Of a stretch of 64,000 nt of DNA, positions 28,260-37,270 are shown piece after piece. Position numbers and translations under genes: made by a program. How positions within the stretch are numbered: position 1 is the stretch's first letter; every line of letters starts with the position of its first letter. The notes beneath the pieces were generated by a model. It was given only the letters and a program-made list of their open reading frames with translations. It had not been told where the DNA came from and did not search any database. The stretch is from Yeosuana marina. GTDB lineage: Bacteria > Bacteroidota > Bacteroidia > Flavobacteriales > Flavobacteriaceae. The stretch spans positions 62,686 through 126,685 of the forward strand of contig NZ_JAAKGI010000046.1 in assembly GCF_011762485.1 (NCBI RefSeq). Reading direction: 5' to 3'.

Positions 28260-29780
28260 TTATTTCTTTTTTAATTCAAATATATCTTTTCGACGATCTT
28301 TAAGATTTCTCACACTACCAAACTGATTTAATTCTCGCAACAAATCAATATCGACATCAGCAATTAAAATCATTTCTGTATTCTGTGTAGCTTCAGCTTT
28401 TACACCATTGGTAGGAAAGGCAAAATCGCAAGGCGTAAATACCATAGATTGTGCAAATTGTATATCCATGTTTTGAACCTTCGGCAAATTACCCACACTT
28501 CCGGCAATGGCAACATAACATTCATTTTCAATGGCTCTTGCCTGAGCGCAATGTCTTACACGTGAAAATCCGTTTTGTGTATCGGTTAAAAAAGGCACAA
28601 ATAAAATGTCCATCCCTTCATCTGCCAATAATCTGCTTAATTCAGGAAATTCAGAATCGTAACAGATTAAAATGCCGATTTTACCACAATCGGTATCAAA
28701 GGCTTTTAATTGGTTACCACCAACCATGCCCCAAACCTTCGCTTCATCTGGCGTCACATGAAGTTTTTCATAGCGTTCCATACTGCCATCGCGTCGGCAT
28801 AAATAACCCGCGTTATGAAGTTTTCCATCAACCATTTCTGGCATGCTACCTGTAATGATATTGATGTTATATGAAATGGCTAATTTGGAAAAACGTTGTA
28901 CAATTTCATCGGTATGTTTTGCTAACTCTCGAATAGCTTCAGGCGTCGATAAATGGTTGTTCTCGGCCATTAAGGGGGCGTTAAAAAACTCAGGGAATAA
29001 TGCGAAATCACTTCTGTAACCCGATACGGCGTCAACAAAAAATTCAGCTTGCTGCATCAAGTCGTCCATGTTTTTGTATAAACGCATTTGCCATTGGACT
29101 AAACCAAGTCTAACTATTTTTTTTATGGTTGAAGCCTTCTTGTTTTGCTTTTCGTAATAGATATTATCCCATTCTAAAAGAACCGCATAATCTTGAGATG
29201 ATGCATCACCTTCCAAATAATTCTTTAGAATTCTAGCGGGATGAAAATCGTTTGAGATTTGAAAGTTTAAAACGGGATCGTGAATTTCTTTGCGTCTTAC
29301 TTTTTCAATATATTGTTTTGGTGTTAATGTATCTGAATGTTTATGATAGTTAGGTATTCTGCCGCCAAAGGCTAACCCTTTAAGATTCAGACGTTCGCAA
29401 AGCTCTTTTCTGTAATCATATAAGCGACGACCTAAACGGAGCCCTCTAAACTCTGGTTTTATAAAAACATCGATACCATAAATAATATCACCATCTTTCG
29501 TGTGCGTGTTAAAGGTATAGTTTCCTGTAATTTGTTTGTATGTATGGTTATCGTCAAATTTGTCATAATCAACAATAATTGACAGCGCGCATCCTGCAAT
29601 ATGATTATTTATTTTTATAACTACCTGACCTTCAGGGAATTTTTTGATTAATGTCCTGATGTGGTCTTCATCCCAAATAGCATCAGGCATCGTGGTATAA
29701 GATTCTATCATTGCTTTTTTAAGCTCTTGATAGTCATCTAAATTTAAATAAGTTAACTCAATGTTTTCAATATCTTTCAT
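28260..29780 (-). CDS. GNAT N-acetyltransferase / carbon-nitrogen hydrolase fusion
   Basis: 506 residues from ATG 29780 (an upstream TTG at 29789 adds three). The N-terminal half (about 1-200) is a GNAT-like acyltransferase domain, with GIDVFIKPEFRGLRLGRRLYDYR as its acetyl-CoA loop (quoted in part: RGLRLGRRLYD). The C-terminal half (about 215-506) is a nitrilase-superfamily amidase with the Glu-Lys-Cys triad in ALFPEFFNAPL, YEKLHVTPDE and ILICYDSEFPELSR. Such two-domain proteins are widespread, but I know of no settled substrate. It is separated from the efflux operon upstream by 84 bases. Confidence 0.9.
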   Translation of the reverse strand: MKDIENIELTYLNLDDYQELKKAMIESYTTMPDAIWDEDHIRTLIKKFPEGQVVIKINNHIAGCALSIIVDYDKFDDNHTYKQITGNYTFNTHTKDGDIIYGIDVFIKPEFRGLRLGRRLYDYRKELCERLNLKGLAFGGRIPNYHKHSDTLTPKQYIEKVRRKEIHDPVLNFQISNDFHPARILKNYLEGDASSQDYAVLLEWDNIYYEKQNKKASTIKKIVRLGLVQWQMRLYKNMDDLMQQAEFFVDAVSGYRSDFALFPEFFNAPLMAENNHLSTPEAIRELAKHTDEIVQRFSKLAISYNINIITGSMPEMVDGKLHNAGYLCRRDGSMERYEKLHVTPDEAKVWGMVGGNQLKAFDTDCGKIGILICYDSEFPELSRLLADEGMDILFVPFLTDTQNGFSRVRHCAQARAIENECYVAIAGSVGNLPKVQNMDIQFAQSMVFTPCDFAFPTNGVKAEATQNTEMILIADVDIDLLRELNQFGSVRNLKDRRKDIFELKKK

Positions 29781-29863
29781 AGCAATCAATATAATAAAAA
29801 AGAATCATCAAATAAAGTGAATTTTCATGCTAATATCTTAAATAAGTGAAAATATTAATTTCT

Positions 29864-31444
29864 TTAGTGAGCGTTACTAATTTCTCCAACTTTACCAGCA
29901 TTTTTTCTGATGAGTAATACAAAAGGAACACAGATTAAAAATAACACACCAAGGAACAAAAACACATCCATATACGATAGTACAGTAGCTTGTTTTGTTA
30001 CTGTAAAATCTAACATTTTATAAGCCTTATCCAACGCTTCATTAAACGAATATCCTTTGCTAATAAATAATTGCTGTAAACCATGAATTCGTTCTTGTAC
30101 TTTAAAATTAATAGCACTTATGTTTGGTAATAAATCTACACGGTGTTGTTGTGTTGTCCGTGCAATAAACGTAGTAATAATAGCGATACCAAAGGACCCT
30201 CCTAATTGCCTGGTCATACCTGTAAAAGCAGCGCCATCACCTATGTCTTTACCTTTTAAAGTAGAAAGTGATAATGTGGTAATTGGTACAAATAATAATC
30301 CCAGACCAACACCTCTAACAACTAGAGGCCAAAAGAAATGTTCTGTTCCTGTATCAGGTGTCATTACAAGAAACATCCAAAGACTGTAAATGAAAAAAAT
30401 AGAGAAACCAGCGGTTACCAAATATTTTTGAGGAACACCATTTTGTAACATCTTTCCAATAAAAGGCATCATAATACCGGTAGTAATCGAACTTGGAATT
30501 AGCATTAAACCAGCATCTGTCGCCGTAAATCCTAAAATTGATTGTGTGTATATTGGTATGATGAATGTTGACCCATACAAACCAAACCCTAAAATAAAAG
30601 TCATAAGAGTTCCAATTCTTAGGTTGCCATCTTTAAGAACTCGTAAATTCACTATTGGGTTATCATAGGTCAATTCTCGCCAAATAAATAGTATTAACCC
30701 AAAAAGGGAAGCAATGCTTAAACTTAGTATTACAGAATCCTCAAACCAATCGTCTTGTTGTCCGTGTTCTAAAACAAATTGTAAAGAACCTATAAACATG
30801 GCTAAAAGAAATATACCTAACCAATCTACTTGTTTAGCTTTTAATTTTGAACCATATTTTGGGCTTCTAACATATAGAATTGTTAAAAATGTGGCTAAGA
30901 TACCAATAGGTAAGTTGATATAAAATATGTAAGGCCACGAGTAATTATCTACAAGATAACCACCCAAGGGAGGGCCAAGTGTTGGCCCAACAATAATACC
31001 CATACCGTAAATAGCTTGTGCCATACCACGTTTTGCTATTGGATAACTCTCTGTAATAATGGTTTGTGCTGTTACTAATAAAGCACCACCACCTAAACCT
31101 TGTATGAATCTAAAAGTTACTAATTCCCAAATATTATCGGCATTACCACATAAAAAAGAGGCGGCCGTAAAAATAATGATGGATGTTGCAAAATAGTTTC
31201 GCCTTCCAAATTGTTTGGATAACCAGCTTGTCATTGGTATGATAATAACATTGGCAATTGCATATGCCGTAATTACCCATGCTATTTCTGTTAATGAAGC
31301 TCCTAAGCTACCTCGCATATCATTCAATGCTACATTAACAATAGTAGTGTCTACTATTTCTAACAGAGCACATAAAATAGCTGTTATGGTTATTATGACA
31401 CGTCTAAAGCCGTATTCAACTAAGTCGTTTTCGTCTTGTTGCAT
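29864..31444 (-). CDS. EmrB/QacA-type MFS multidrug efflux pump (DHA2)
   Basis: 526 residues with about 14 membrane helices, the DHA2 family topology. LEIVDTTIVNVALNDMRGSLGAS in TM1 (quoted in part: EIVDTTIVNVALNDM), WVITAYAIANVI, the motif A-like SKQFGRRNYF and GPTLGPPLGGYLVDNYSWPYIFYIN (motif C, quoted in part: GPTLGPPLGGYLV) are characteristic. It is the inner-membrane proton-driven part of an EmrAB-TolC-type tripartite exporter. The adaptor gene lies 3 bases upstream, so the two are co-translated. Confidence 0.95.
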   Translation of the reverse strand: MQQDENDLVEYGFRRVIITITAILCALLEIVDTTIVNVALNDMRGSLGASLTEIAWVITAYAIANVIIIPMTSWLSKQFGRRNYFATSIIIFTAASFLCGNADNIWELVTFRFIQGLGGGALLVTAQTIITESYPIAKRGMAQAIYGMGIIVGPTLGPPLGGYLVDNYSWPYIFYINLPIGILATFLTILYVRSPKYGSKLKAKQVDWLGIFLLAMFIGSLQFVLEHGQQDDWFEDSVILSLSIASLFGLILFIWRELTYDNPIVNLRVLKDGNLRIGTLMTFILGFGLYGSTFIIPIYTQSILGFTATDAGLMLIPSSITTGIMMPFIGKMLQNGVPQKYLVTAGFSIFFIYSLWMFLVMTPDTGTEHFFWPLVVRGVGLGLLFVPITTLSLSTLKGKDIGDGAAFTGMTRQLGGSFGIAIITTFIARTTQQHRVDLLPNISAINFKVQERIHGLQQLFISKGYSFNEALDKAYKMLDFTVTKQATVLSYMDVFLFLGVLFLICVPFVLLIRKNAGKVGEISNAH

Positions 31445-31447
31445 GAT

Positions 31448-32530
31448 TTATTTTAAATGGACATCTACAACTACATTCATCCCAGAACGTAGTTTTTGTA
31501 ATTTTTTTGAGTTGTTATTTTTTGTAAAGTCTATTTTAACAGGTAAACGTTGAATTGTTTTTACGAAGTTTCCAGTTGCATTGTCTGGCGGTAGTAAAGA
31601 AAAACGGGCACCTGTAGCGGGTGAAAATGCCGACACTTTGGCTTCAAATTTTTCATTTGGATAGGCATCTGCAAGCACTGTTACGGTCTGTCCAATTTTC
31701 ATTTTTTCAAGTTGTGTTTCTTTGAAATTAGCGACTACCCATCTGTTTTCTGTATTTACTAAGTAAAATAATGATTGACCAGGTTGTACAAATTGACCAG
31801 GTTGCAAACTTACGTTTGATAATTGACCATCAATAGGTGCTGTAACTATGGTGTAACTTAAATTAAGTTTTGCTGCATCAACTTGCGCTTCTGCACTTTT
31901 CACATTCGCTTCTGCAACAGAAACTTGCTCTTCAGAAATATGGGTTTGTTGTGAAGCTGCATTTTGCTGACTTTGAGTTGCTTTTTTCTGACTTTCCAAC
32001 ATTTTAACTTGTTGTTCGGCCTCCTTTTTAGCAGCTAAAGCCTGTTCATATTGCTGAGCCGTAATAGAATGGTTGTTGTACAAATTTTGATACCGTTCAA
32101 AATCATTCGTAGCCCGCCATAATTTGGTTTTCGCAGTTTCAATATTATTGTAAGCAGAATTTACTTGAGCTGCTACTGTTGCAGTATTGGCTTTATACGA
32201 ATCAATACTTACTTTTGAAACCGACAAGCCACTTTTTGCAGCAGCTAAATTAGCTTCAGCCTGTTCAAGCTTTACAATGTAATCTCTATCATCTATAACA
32301 AACAAAGTGTCCCCTTTTTTTACGCGCTGATTATCGGTTACGTATACGTTTTTAATAAAGCCACCAACATGAGGAATTATTGGATTCATGTTTGCTTGAA
32401 TTTGGGCATCATCGGTTTCTTCGTGAGACAGTGAATGTATTATTTTATAACCGCCATAAATTAGACCTATAAGGACTAATGTTGAAATAATTATGATGAA
32501 TTTTTTATTGGTTTTTTTCTTTGTTTCCAT
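31448..32530 (-). CDS. HlyD/EmrA-family membrane fusion protein
   Basis: 360 residues. One N-terminal membrane helix (FIIIISTLVLIGLIYGGYKII, about residues 11-31, quoted in part: IIIISTLVLIGLIYGG) anchors it. A lipoyl half-motif (HVGGFIKNVYVTDNQRVKKGD) comes next, then a long alpha-helical hairpin from about 85 to 215 and the second lipoyl half (TIVTAPIDGQLSNVSLQPGQFV, quoted in part: APIDGQLSNVSLQPGQ). It bridges the MFS pump and the outer-membrane channel across the periplasm. Its place between both partner genes fits. Confidence 0.95.
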   Translation of the reverse strand: METKKKTNKKFIIIISTLVLIGLIYGGYKIIHSLSHEETDDAQIQANMNPIIPHVGGFIKNVYVTDNQRVKKGDTLFVIDDRDYIVKLEQAEANLAAAKSGLSVSKVSIDSYKANTATVAAQVNSAYNNIETAKTKLWRATNDFERYQNLYNNHSITAQQYEQALAAKKEAEQQVKMLESQKKATQSQQNAASQQTHISEEQVSVAEANVKSAEAQVDAAKLNLSYTIVTAPIDGQLSNVSLQPGQFVQPGQSLFYLVNTENRWVVANFKETQLEKMKIGQTVTVLADAYPNEKFEAKVSAFSPATGARFSLLPPDNATGNFVKTIQRLPVKIDFTKNNNSKKLQKLRSGMNVVVDVHLK

Positions 32531-32540
32531 TCTAATAAAA

Positions 32541-33857
32541 TTAGTTGTTTATTGAGCTTATTAGTTGACCTTGAGCGCTTAGTAATTCGTAATATTTTTG
32601 AGAGATATTGGCTTTAGCATAGGTTACATTTAACTTAGCTTGAAGTTGATCGACATCGGCTTCTAGTAAATCATTCGTATCAACTAAGCCATTATTATAT
32701 TTATCTTTTACGATACGATAATTTTCTGAGGCTTGAATTTCAGATTCTGAATACACATTATATTTTTTCAGAGCCAGTTGGTAGTCTTCTTTGGCATTTT
32801 CTATTTCCACTTTAATTTGGTCTGAAACCATATTAATCGTGTATTCAAGGTCTTGGGTTTTACTTTTAGCTAGTTTAATATCGCTTTTAGCTTTAAAAAT
32901 ATCAGATAGATTATATGAAATACCGAGACCAACGTTCATAGCATTATTAACGGTTAAGGCATTTTGTAAATCCAAAGCAATGTAGCCTCCCGTTAGTACT
33001 AAGGAAGGAAAGTATTTACTTTTTGCTACTTTAATTTGATTTTTTGAAGCTTCTTCTTTGTAACGAAGTGCTTCCAAATCACCTCTTGATGACAAATCTG
33101 ATTCAATTGCTGTTTGATTAGAGACTAGATTAAAATCAGGGTCTAAAGTTTCAATTTGAGTGTTTTTAGGCAATTTTAAAAGTGTTGCCAATCTGTAATT
33201 AAGAATACGTTTGTTTTTTTTAGCTTCATCGAGTGATAATTGAATACTAGATTCTTGAAGCTGGGCTTTTAATAAATCATTTCTGGCTAATAAGCCGTTT
33301 TGTTCCATGGCCGAAAAATCTATTACACGCTGGTGTGCACTTTTCAGATTTTCCTGAATTAAATCAATAGTTTTTGCAGCTTTATATAAATTTAAAAAAT
33401 CATTTATAACATGAACACTTAATTGTTCTTTGTCGTTTTTAGCGCTAAATGTTGCAGCTTTATATAAGTTATCACTAGCTTTAATTGTGTTTTTAAGTTT
33501 AAAACCAGAAAATAAGGGCATCGTTACATTGGCTTGTCCAAGTAGTAGTTGATTGACTTTTGGTGTACTACCATTTCCTGAATTAGAACTATTTTCTCCA
33601 GTACTAATTTTTAAATTAACATTGGCATTGGTTAAGTATAGATATTGTCCAGATAGCTTAACATCTGGATATTGAAGATTTTTAGTGACGTTCAATTCGC
33701 TTTCTGCAGATGAAACCTTAGTATCGGCTATCTTCGAAGCATCACTATTTTTTAGGGCTATACTAACAGCTTCTTGTATAGTTAGAGGTTCTGTTTCTTG
33801 TGCTTTTAGGATTGAAATGGATAAAAAACAGACCAGTATATAAATTTTAATTTTCAT
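32541..33857 (-). CDS. TolC-family outer-membrane efflux channel
   Basis: 438 residues with a signal peptide (MKIKIYILVCFLSISILKAQ) and two repeated OEP domains rich in coiled coil, as in TolC. LTIQEAVSIALKNS at the N-terminus and YNNGLVDTNDLLEADVDQLQ (the second-repeat glycine/leucine motif) are typical. It forms the outer-membrane exit duct for the adjacent EmrAB-type pump. Its start overlaps the tetR end by 11 bases, so the regulator and channel are translationally coupled. Confidence 0.94.
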   Translation of the reverse strand: MKIKIYILVCFLSISILKAQETEPLTIQEAVSIALKNSDASKIADTKVSSAESELNVTKNLQYPDVKLSGQYLYLTNANVNLKISTGENSSNSGNGSTPKVNQLLLGQANVTMPLFSGFKLKNTIKASDNLYKAATFSAKNDKEQLSVHVINDFLNLYKAAKTIDLIQENLKSAHQRVIDFSAMEQNGLLARNDLLKAQLQESSIQLSLDEAKKNKRILNYRLATLLKLPKNTQIETLDPDFNLVSNQTAIESDLSSRGDLEALRYKEEASKNQIKVAKSKYFPSLVLTGGYIALDLQNALTVNNAMNVGLGISYNLSDIFKAKSDIKLAKSKTQDLEYTINMVSDQIKVEIENAKEDYQLALKKYNVYSESEIQASENYRIVKDKYNNGLVDTNDLLEADVDQLQAKLNVTYAKANISQKYYELLSAQGQLISSINN

Positions 33858-34467
33858 AGGTAAGTAAAGCTTTTATAGTGGTTTGAATATGTTGTGTGAG
33901 TTCATTATGAACATAGTGCTCAATAGATGCATCATCTTCTAAATTCATTAAGTTTTTGTAATATTTTTTGTTGTAGTAAAAATGAAAATAGGTACCTAGA
34001 ATAGTGGTTGTTAAAAGTTGTATGTTTACGTTGTTAGTAAAAACTCCTTTATTTTGTCCTGTTTTTACAAAGGCTTCAATGACTTTAAGATTTTGTTTTT
34101 TTTGTTCTAAATAAAGATTAAAATCAATTTGTCTAGTTCCGTTTGAGAATTCAAAATTGATGATTTTGTGAGTTCGTCTGTTTCTATGAATGCGTTTTAC
34201 AATGAAGCTGATAATGTCATCTAAAATTTCCAAATGAGGTTTGCTTTTTGAAATTACAGACTCTAATTGCATTCTAAAATCAGACATACGGTATACTAAA
34301 AGTGCTTCTAAAAGTTTTTCTTTAGATCCGAAGTAATAAGATATCATGGCAATATTTATATCTGCCACTTTTGAAATTTGCCTAACGGATGTACCATCAA
34401 AACCGTTGTCAGCAAACAGTTTTTCAGCTGTTTCTAATATCTCTATTTGTTTTTGATTTAAGTCCAT
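33847..34467 (-). CDS. TetR/AcrR-family repressor of the efflux operon
   Basis: 206 residues. The N-terminal helix-turn-helix is clear (ILETAEKLFADNGFDGTSVRQIS, quoted in part: FADNGFDGTSVRQIS, then IAMISYYFGSKEKLLEALL). The all-helical C-terminal ligand and dimerisation domain is divergent, as usual. It is the first gene of the operon tetR-tolC-hlyD-mfs, so autoregulation is likely. A near-perfect double palindrome lies 31 bases upstream, overlapping its promoter. Ligands are probably the pump's substrates; none can be named. Confidence 0.93.
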   Translation of the reverse strand: MDLNQKQIEILETAEKLFADNGFDGTSVRQISKVADINIAMISYYFGSKEKLLEALLVYRMSDFRMQLESVISKSKPHLEILDDIISFIVKRIHRNRRTHKIINFEFSNGTRQIDFNLYLEQKKQNLKVIEAFVKTGQNKGVFTNNVNIQLLTTTILGTYFHFYYNKKYYKNLMNLEDDASIEHYVHNELTQHIQTTIKALLTYEN

Positions 34468-34492
34468 CTTGAACTTTTTTAAAATTACGCCC

Positions 34493-34530
34493 CAAAATTA
34501 AACAAATGTTTAAATTAAACGTTTGTTTAA
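34493..34530 (-). promoter_or_regulatory. TetR operator and promoter of the efflux operon
   Basis: Bases 34498-34513 and 34515-34530 are inverted copies matching at 15 of 16 positions. Each copy is itself a palindrome with half-sites TTAAAC and GTTTAA four bases apart. On the minus strand TAATTTTG (34493-34500) is a -7 element that overlaps the operator edge. Two repressor dimers could therefore bind side by side and block RNA polymerase. Confidence 0.75.
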
Positions 34531-34623
34531 CTTAATTTTTGATAGAATTTTAACACTCAAAGGTTTTCGGTTTAAAGTTGAGGTAGTAAAAAAGAGTAGA
34601 AGATGATTAACTCTGAAAAAGCA

Positions 34624-35904
34624 TTAATCTATTTTTTGTTTTACTTTTTGAACAGCTGGTTTCATTATAATTCTTAAGGTACTGTCATTATTAAAATAGC
34701 TAATAGTCCAATTCATAAAAATCAAGAGTTTATTTTTAACGCTTAATATAAGCATCAAATGGATAAACATCCAGGTAAACCAAGCCATGCGCCCTTGAAA
34801 ACTGAATTTAGGTAAATCTACAACTGCTTTACGTTTACCAATAGTAGCCATCGAGCCCTTATCGGTATATTCAAATTCTTTTTTGGCTTTATGGTTGCTT
34901 AAGTTTTTTAAATTTTTTGCTAAAAGTTCAGCTTGTTGAAGAGCAACACTAGCAACCTGAGCATGTCCATGAGGATATTTAGGAGTTTCCATATAAGCAA
35001 TATCTCCCAAGGCATAAACATGATCTAAATGTTTAACTTCATTAAATCGATTTACTATCAAACGGTTTCCTCTTGAAAAGCTTTCTTTAGGAAAACCCTC
35101 AATAAAATTACCAGTAACGCCAGCAGCCCAAATAACATTTTTAGACGCTATTTTATCGCTATTGTTTAAGGTAACTATGGCGCCATCATAGTCTTTAACA
35201 ATAGTATTTGTTTTAACAATAACACCTAATTCCTCTAAATATTCCTGAGACATTTTTCTAGAACCATCGCTCATTGGATTTAGTGTGTGCGGCGTTCCTT
35301 CTAACAGATAAATGGTTAGTTTTGAGAAATCTTTATCAGGATAATCTTTAGGAAGAATATAGCGTTTCATCTCTGATAACGCGCCTGCCAACTCAACACC
35401 TGTAGGACCTCCTCCTACAATAACAAAATTTAATAAGGATTGAAGTTTGTCTTGGTCAGTAGTGTTTAAAGCATCTTCAAAAGTTTGAAGAATACGATTT
35501 CTTAGCTGAATAGCCTCTGGAATTGTTTTCATTGGATAGGCATAATCCTTCAAATTTTCATTTCCAAAATAATTGGTGGTACAGCCTATAGCGATAACTA
35601 AATGGTCGTAATCAAATTTCCCTATCGACGTTGTAATGAATTGTTTGTTATAATCCACATGCATCACTTCGGCAATTCTAATCTTTACGTTTTTAGCTTT
35701 TTGAAAGACTTTCCTAAGCGGAAACGAAATACTTGCAGGTTCTAATCGAGCCGTAGCAACTTGATACATTAAAGGCTGAAATTGATGAAAGTTGTGTTTA
35801 TCAATTAAATAAACTTCAAAAGAAGGGTTGTTTATTAAATCTTGTGCGAGGCGTAATCCAGCAAATCCAGCACCCACAATGACTATTTTTTGAACCGTTT
35901 CCAT
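34624..35904 (-). CDS. ndh: type II NADH:quinone oxidoreductase
   Basis: 426 residues, a single-subunit FAD enzyme that oxidises NADH and reduces quinone without pumping protons. FAD-binding GxGxxG is at the start (VIVGAGFAGLRLAQDL), the NADH-binding repeat at about residue 165 (FVIVGGGPTGVELAGAL), and the FAD-phosphate motif in HVYALGDIAYM. The C-terminal hydrophobic/amphipathic part (WFTWMFIHLMLILSVKNKLLIF, quoted in part: WMFIHLMLILSVKNK) provides membrane attachment. The assignment to NDH-2 rather than a related ferredoxin or sulfide reductase is by overall pattern. Confidence 0.9.
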   Translation of the reverse strand: METVQKIVIVGAGFAGLRLAQDLINNPSFEVYLIDKHNFHQFQPLMYQVATARLEPASISFPLRKVFQKAKNVKIRIAEVMHVDYNKQFITTSIGKFDYDHLVIAIGCTTNYFGNENLKDYAYPMKTIPEAIQLRNRILQTFEDALNTTDQDKLQSLLNFVIVGGGPTGVELAGALSEMKRYILPKDYPDKDFSKLTIYLLEGTPHTLNPMSDGSRKMSQEYLEELGVIVKTNTIVKDYDGAIVTLNNSDKIASKNVIWAAGVTGNFIEGFPKESFSRGNRLIVNRFNEVKHLDHVYALGDIAYMETPKYPHGHAQVASVALQQAELLAKNLKNLSNHKAKKEFEYTDKGSMATIGKRKAVVDLPKFSFQGRMAWFTWMFIHLMLILSVKNKLLIFMNWTISYFNNDSTLRIIMKPAVQKVKQKID

Positions 35905-35974
35905 AGCAAATTTTTTGAATTACAAAGTTCTCAAATTCGTTAATAGTATGAATGCATTTTGTTGTTAAATGTTT

Positions 35975-36011
35975 AATAAAAAGACACCATTTACGATGGT
36001 GCCTTTTTATT
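35975..36011 (-). terminator. bidirectional terminator hairpin
   Basis: AATAAAAAG (35975-35983) pairs with CTTTTTATT (36003-36011), and CACCAT (35985-35990) with ATGGTG (35996-36001), with one mismatch between them and a 5-base loop. It has T runs in both directions. It lies downstream of the small ORF at 36059-36205 on the minus strand. Confidence 0.8.
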
Positions 36012-36058
36012 AAGTTAAGTTTTAGAAAAACTTTTCTAATTAAGAATTCTAAAACTAA

Positions 36059-36205
36059 TTATTTTTTGTTTTGCTGTTTTTTTATTGTTTTTTCATCAAT
36101 ATCAAAATCGTTTTTTTGATTATTGGTACCCCCAATATTTGGATTTGTTGGGTTTTTTTGTTCTTCAGTTCTTTCAAATTTCTTTTTGTCTTTAATAATT
36201 CCCAT
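36059..36205 (-). CDS. small hydrophilic protein, 48 residues
   Basis: An ATG-TAA frame of 48 codons reading MGIIKDKKKFERTEEQ, then NPTNPNIGGTNNQKND and a Lys/Gln-rich end. Composition is highly charged, with no hydrophobic segment, and resembles intrinsically disordered small proteins. I do not recognise it. It is supported by a strong terminator 48 bases downstream in the same direction and by occupying an otherwise empty 460-base gap. Without a homologue it could still be chance. Confidence 0.5.
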   Translation of the reverse strand: MGIIKDKKKFERTEEQKNPTNPNIGGTNNQKNDFDIDEKTIKKQQNKK

Positions 36206-36365
36206 AGTTTTATTTTTTTTGATTCAACTATAACTTAAAAATAATAAGCTGAAATTTTATTAAAAACATCTTAAAACTTGATGTTGAAATGTTAAAACGT
36301 CTACATGTTTAATGCTGTAGTTGCTTTCTTTTAAGGAATTTTAATCACTAGCTTATTAAAGGGGC

Positions 36366-37130
36366 TTAATTTAAAATTGAATGCACAAATTTATTGATTG
36401 TACTCTTTCCATTATTATTTAGGTGTTTTATAAAAGCACTTCCAATAATGGCGCCTTTGGCATATTTAGTAGCTTGAGAAAATGTTTTGTTGTCCGAAAT
36501 ACCAAAACCAATAATTTGTGGGTTTTTTAAATTCATGTCAGAAATGCGTTTAAAGTAATCAGTTTGTTCTTCCCCAAAACCAGATTGACTTCCTGTAACA
36601 CTCGCGGTACTCACCATATAAATGAATCCGTTTGAAACGGAATCAATAAAACGAATGCGCTCATCGGAAGTTTGAGGTGTGATTAAAAACACATTAATTA
36701 AGCCGTATTTTTCAAAAGTAGCTTTGTAGTCATCATGATACACATCAACCGGTAAATCGGGTATAATTAAACCATCAATGCCTATTTCCTGACATTTTTT
36801 ACAAAAATCTTCAACTCCATATTGGAGCATCGGGTTAAAATAGCCCATAATGATTAATGGGATTTCAACCGTTTTTCGAATATCTTTTAATTGATCGAAA
36901 AGGACTTTAGTAGTCATTCCGTTTTTAAGCGCTTGTGTGGAGCTCTTTTGAATAGTTGGCCCGTCAGCTAAAGGATCACTAAAGGGTAAGCCTATTTCTA
37001 TCATATCAACTCCATTTTTTTCTAAATCTTGAATAATGGAAACGGTATCGTTAAGATTTGGGTAACCCGCTGTAAAATATATAGAGAGGAGTTTTTTGTT
37101 TTCTTTTAATTTTTTATTTATTCTGTTCAT
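36366..37130 (-). CDS. trpA: tryptophan synthase alpha chain
   Basis: 254 residues. TrpA cleaves indole-3-glycerol phosphate to indole, which is channelled to TrpB. The catalytic Glu and Asp lie in MIEIGLPFSDPLADGPTIQ (conserved GLPFSDPxADGP). The phosphate-binding GFGISDNKTF and GAIIGSAFIK segments are present. It is the last gene of trpEGDCFBA. A repeat-containing 140-base gap separates it from trpB, unlike the tight packing of trpE-trpG-trpD. Confidence 0.97.
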   Translation of the reverse strand: MNRINKKLKENKKLLSIYFTAGYPNLNDTVSIIQDLEKNGVDMIEIGLPFSDPLADGPTIQKSSTQALKNGMTTKVLFDQLKDIRKTVEIPLIIMGYFNPMLQYGVEDFCKKCQEIGIDGLIIPDLPVDVYHDDYKATFEKYGLINVFLITPQTSDERIRFIDSVSNGFIYMVSTASVTGSQSGFGEEQTDYFKRISDMNLKNPQIIGFGISDNKTFSQATKYAKGAIIGSAFIKHLNNNGKSTINKFVHSILN

Positions 37131-37186
37131 TTTGAAATGTTTATTGCCACTAATTCACGAATAATGTTCTTTTGAATACGGATTCT

Positions 37187-37264
37187 GCGTTAGGGATTGA
37201 GCAATTTGTTTGAGCTCTTCTTTTTGAAAGCGAGTTGAGAAAGCCCGACCCTTGTGGTAACGCC
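37187..37264. repeat. dispersed repeat-like element between trpB and trpA
   Basis: Begins GCGTTAGGGATTGAGC and ends AAGCCCGACCC...GGTAACGCC; the ends GCGTTA and TAACGC are exact inverted copies. From memory, similar GCGTTAGGGATTG...GCCCGACC...TAACGCC units are widespread between genes in Flavobacteriia. This one is non-coding and probably folds as RNA. Confidence 0.65.
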
Positions 37265-37270
37265 ATAATT

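Noticed and set aside
28451..28855. 134-codon open frame on the plus strand inside the GNAT-nitrilase gene
   Set aside because: Antisense to the nitrilase domain, with His/Cys-rich composition typical of reverse-frame translation and no conserved pattern.
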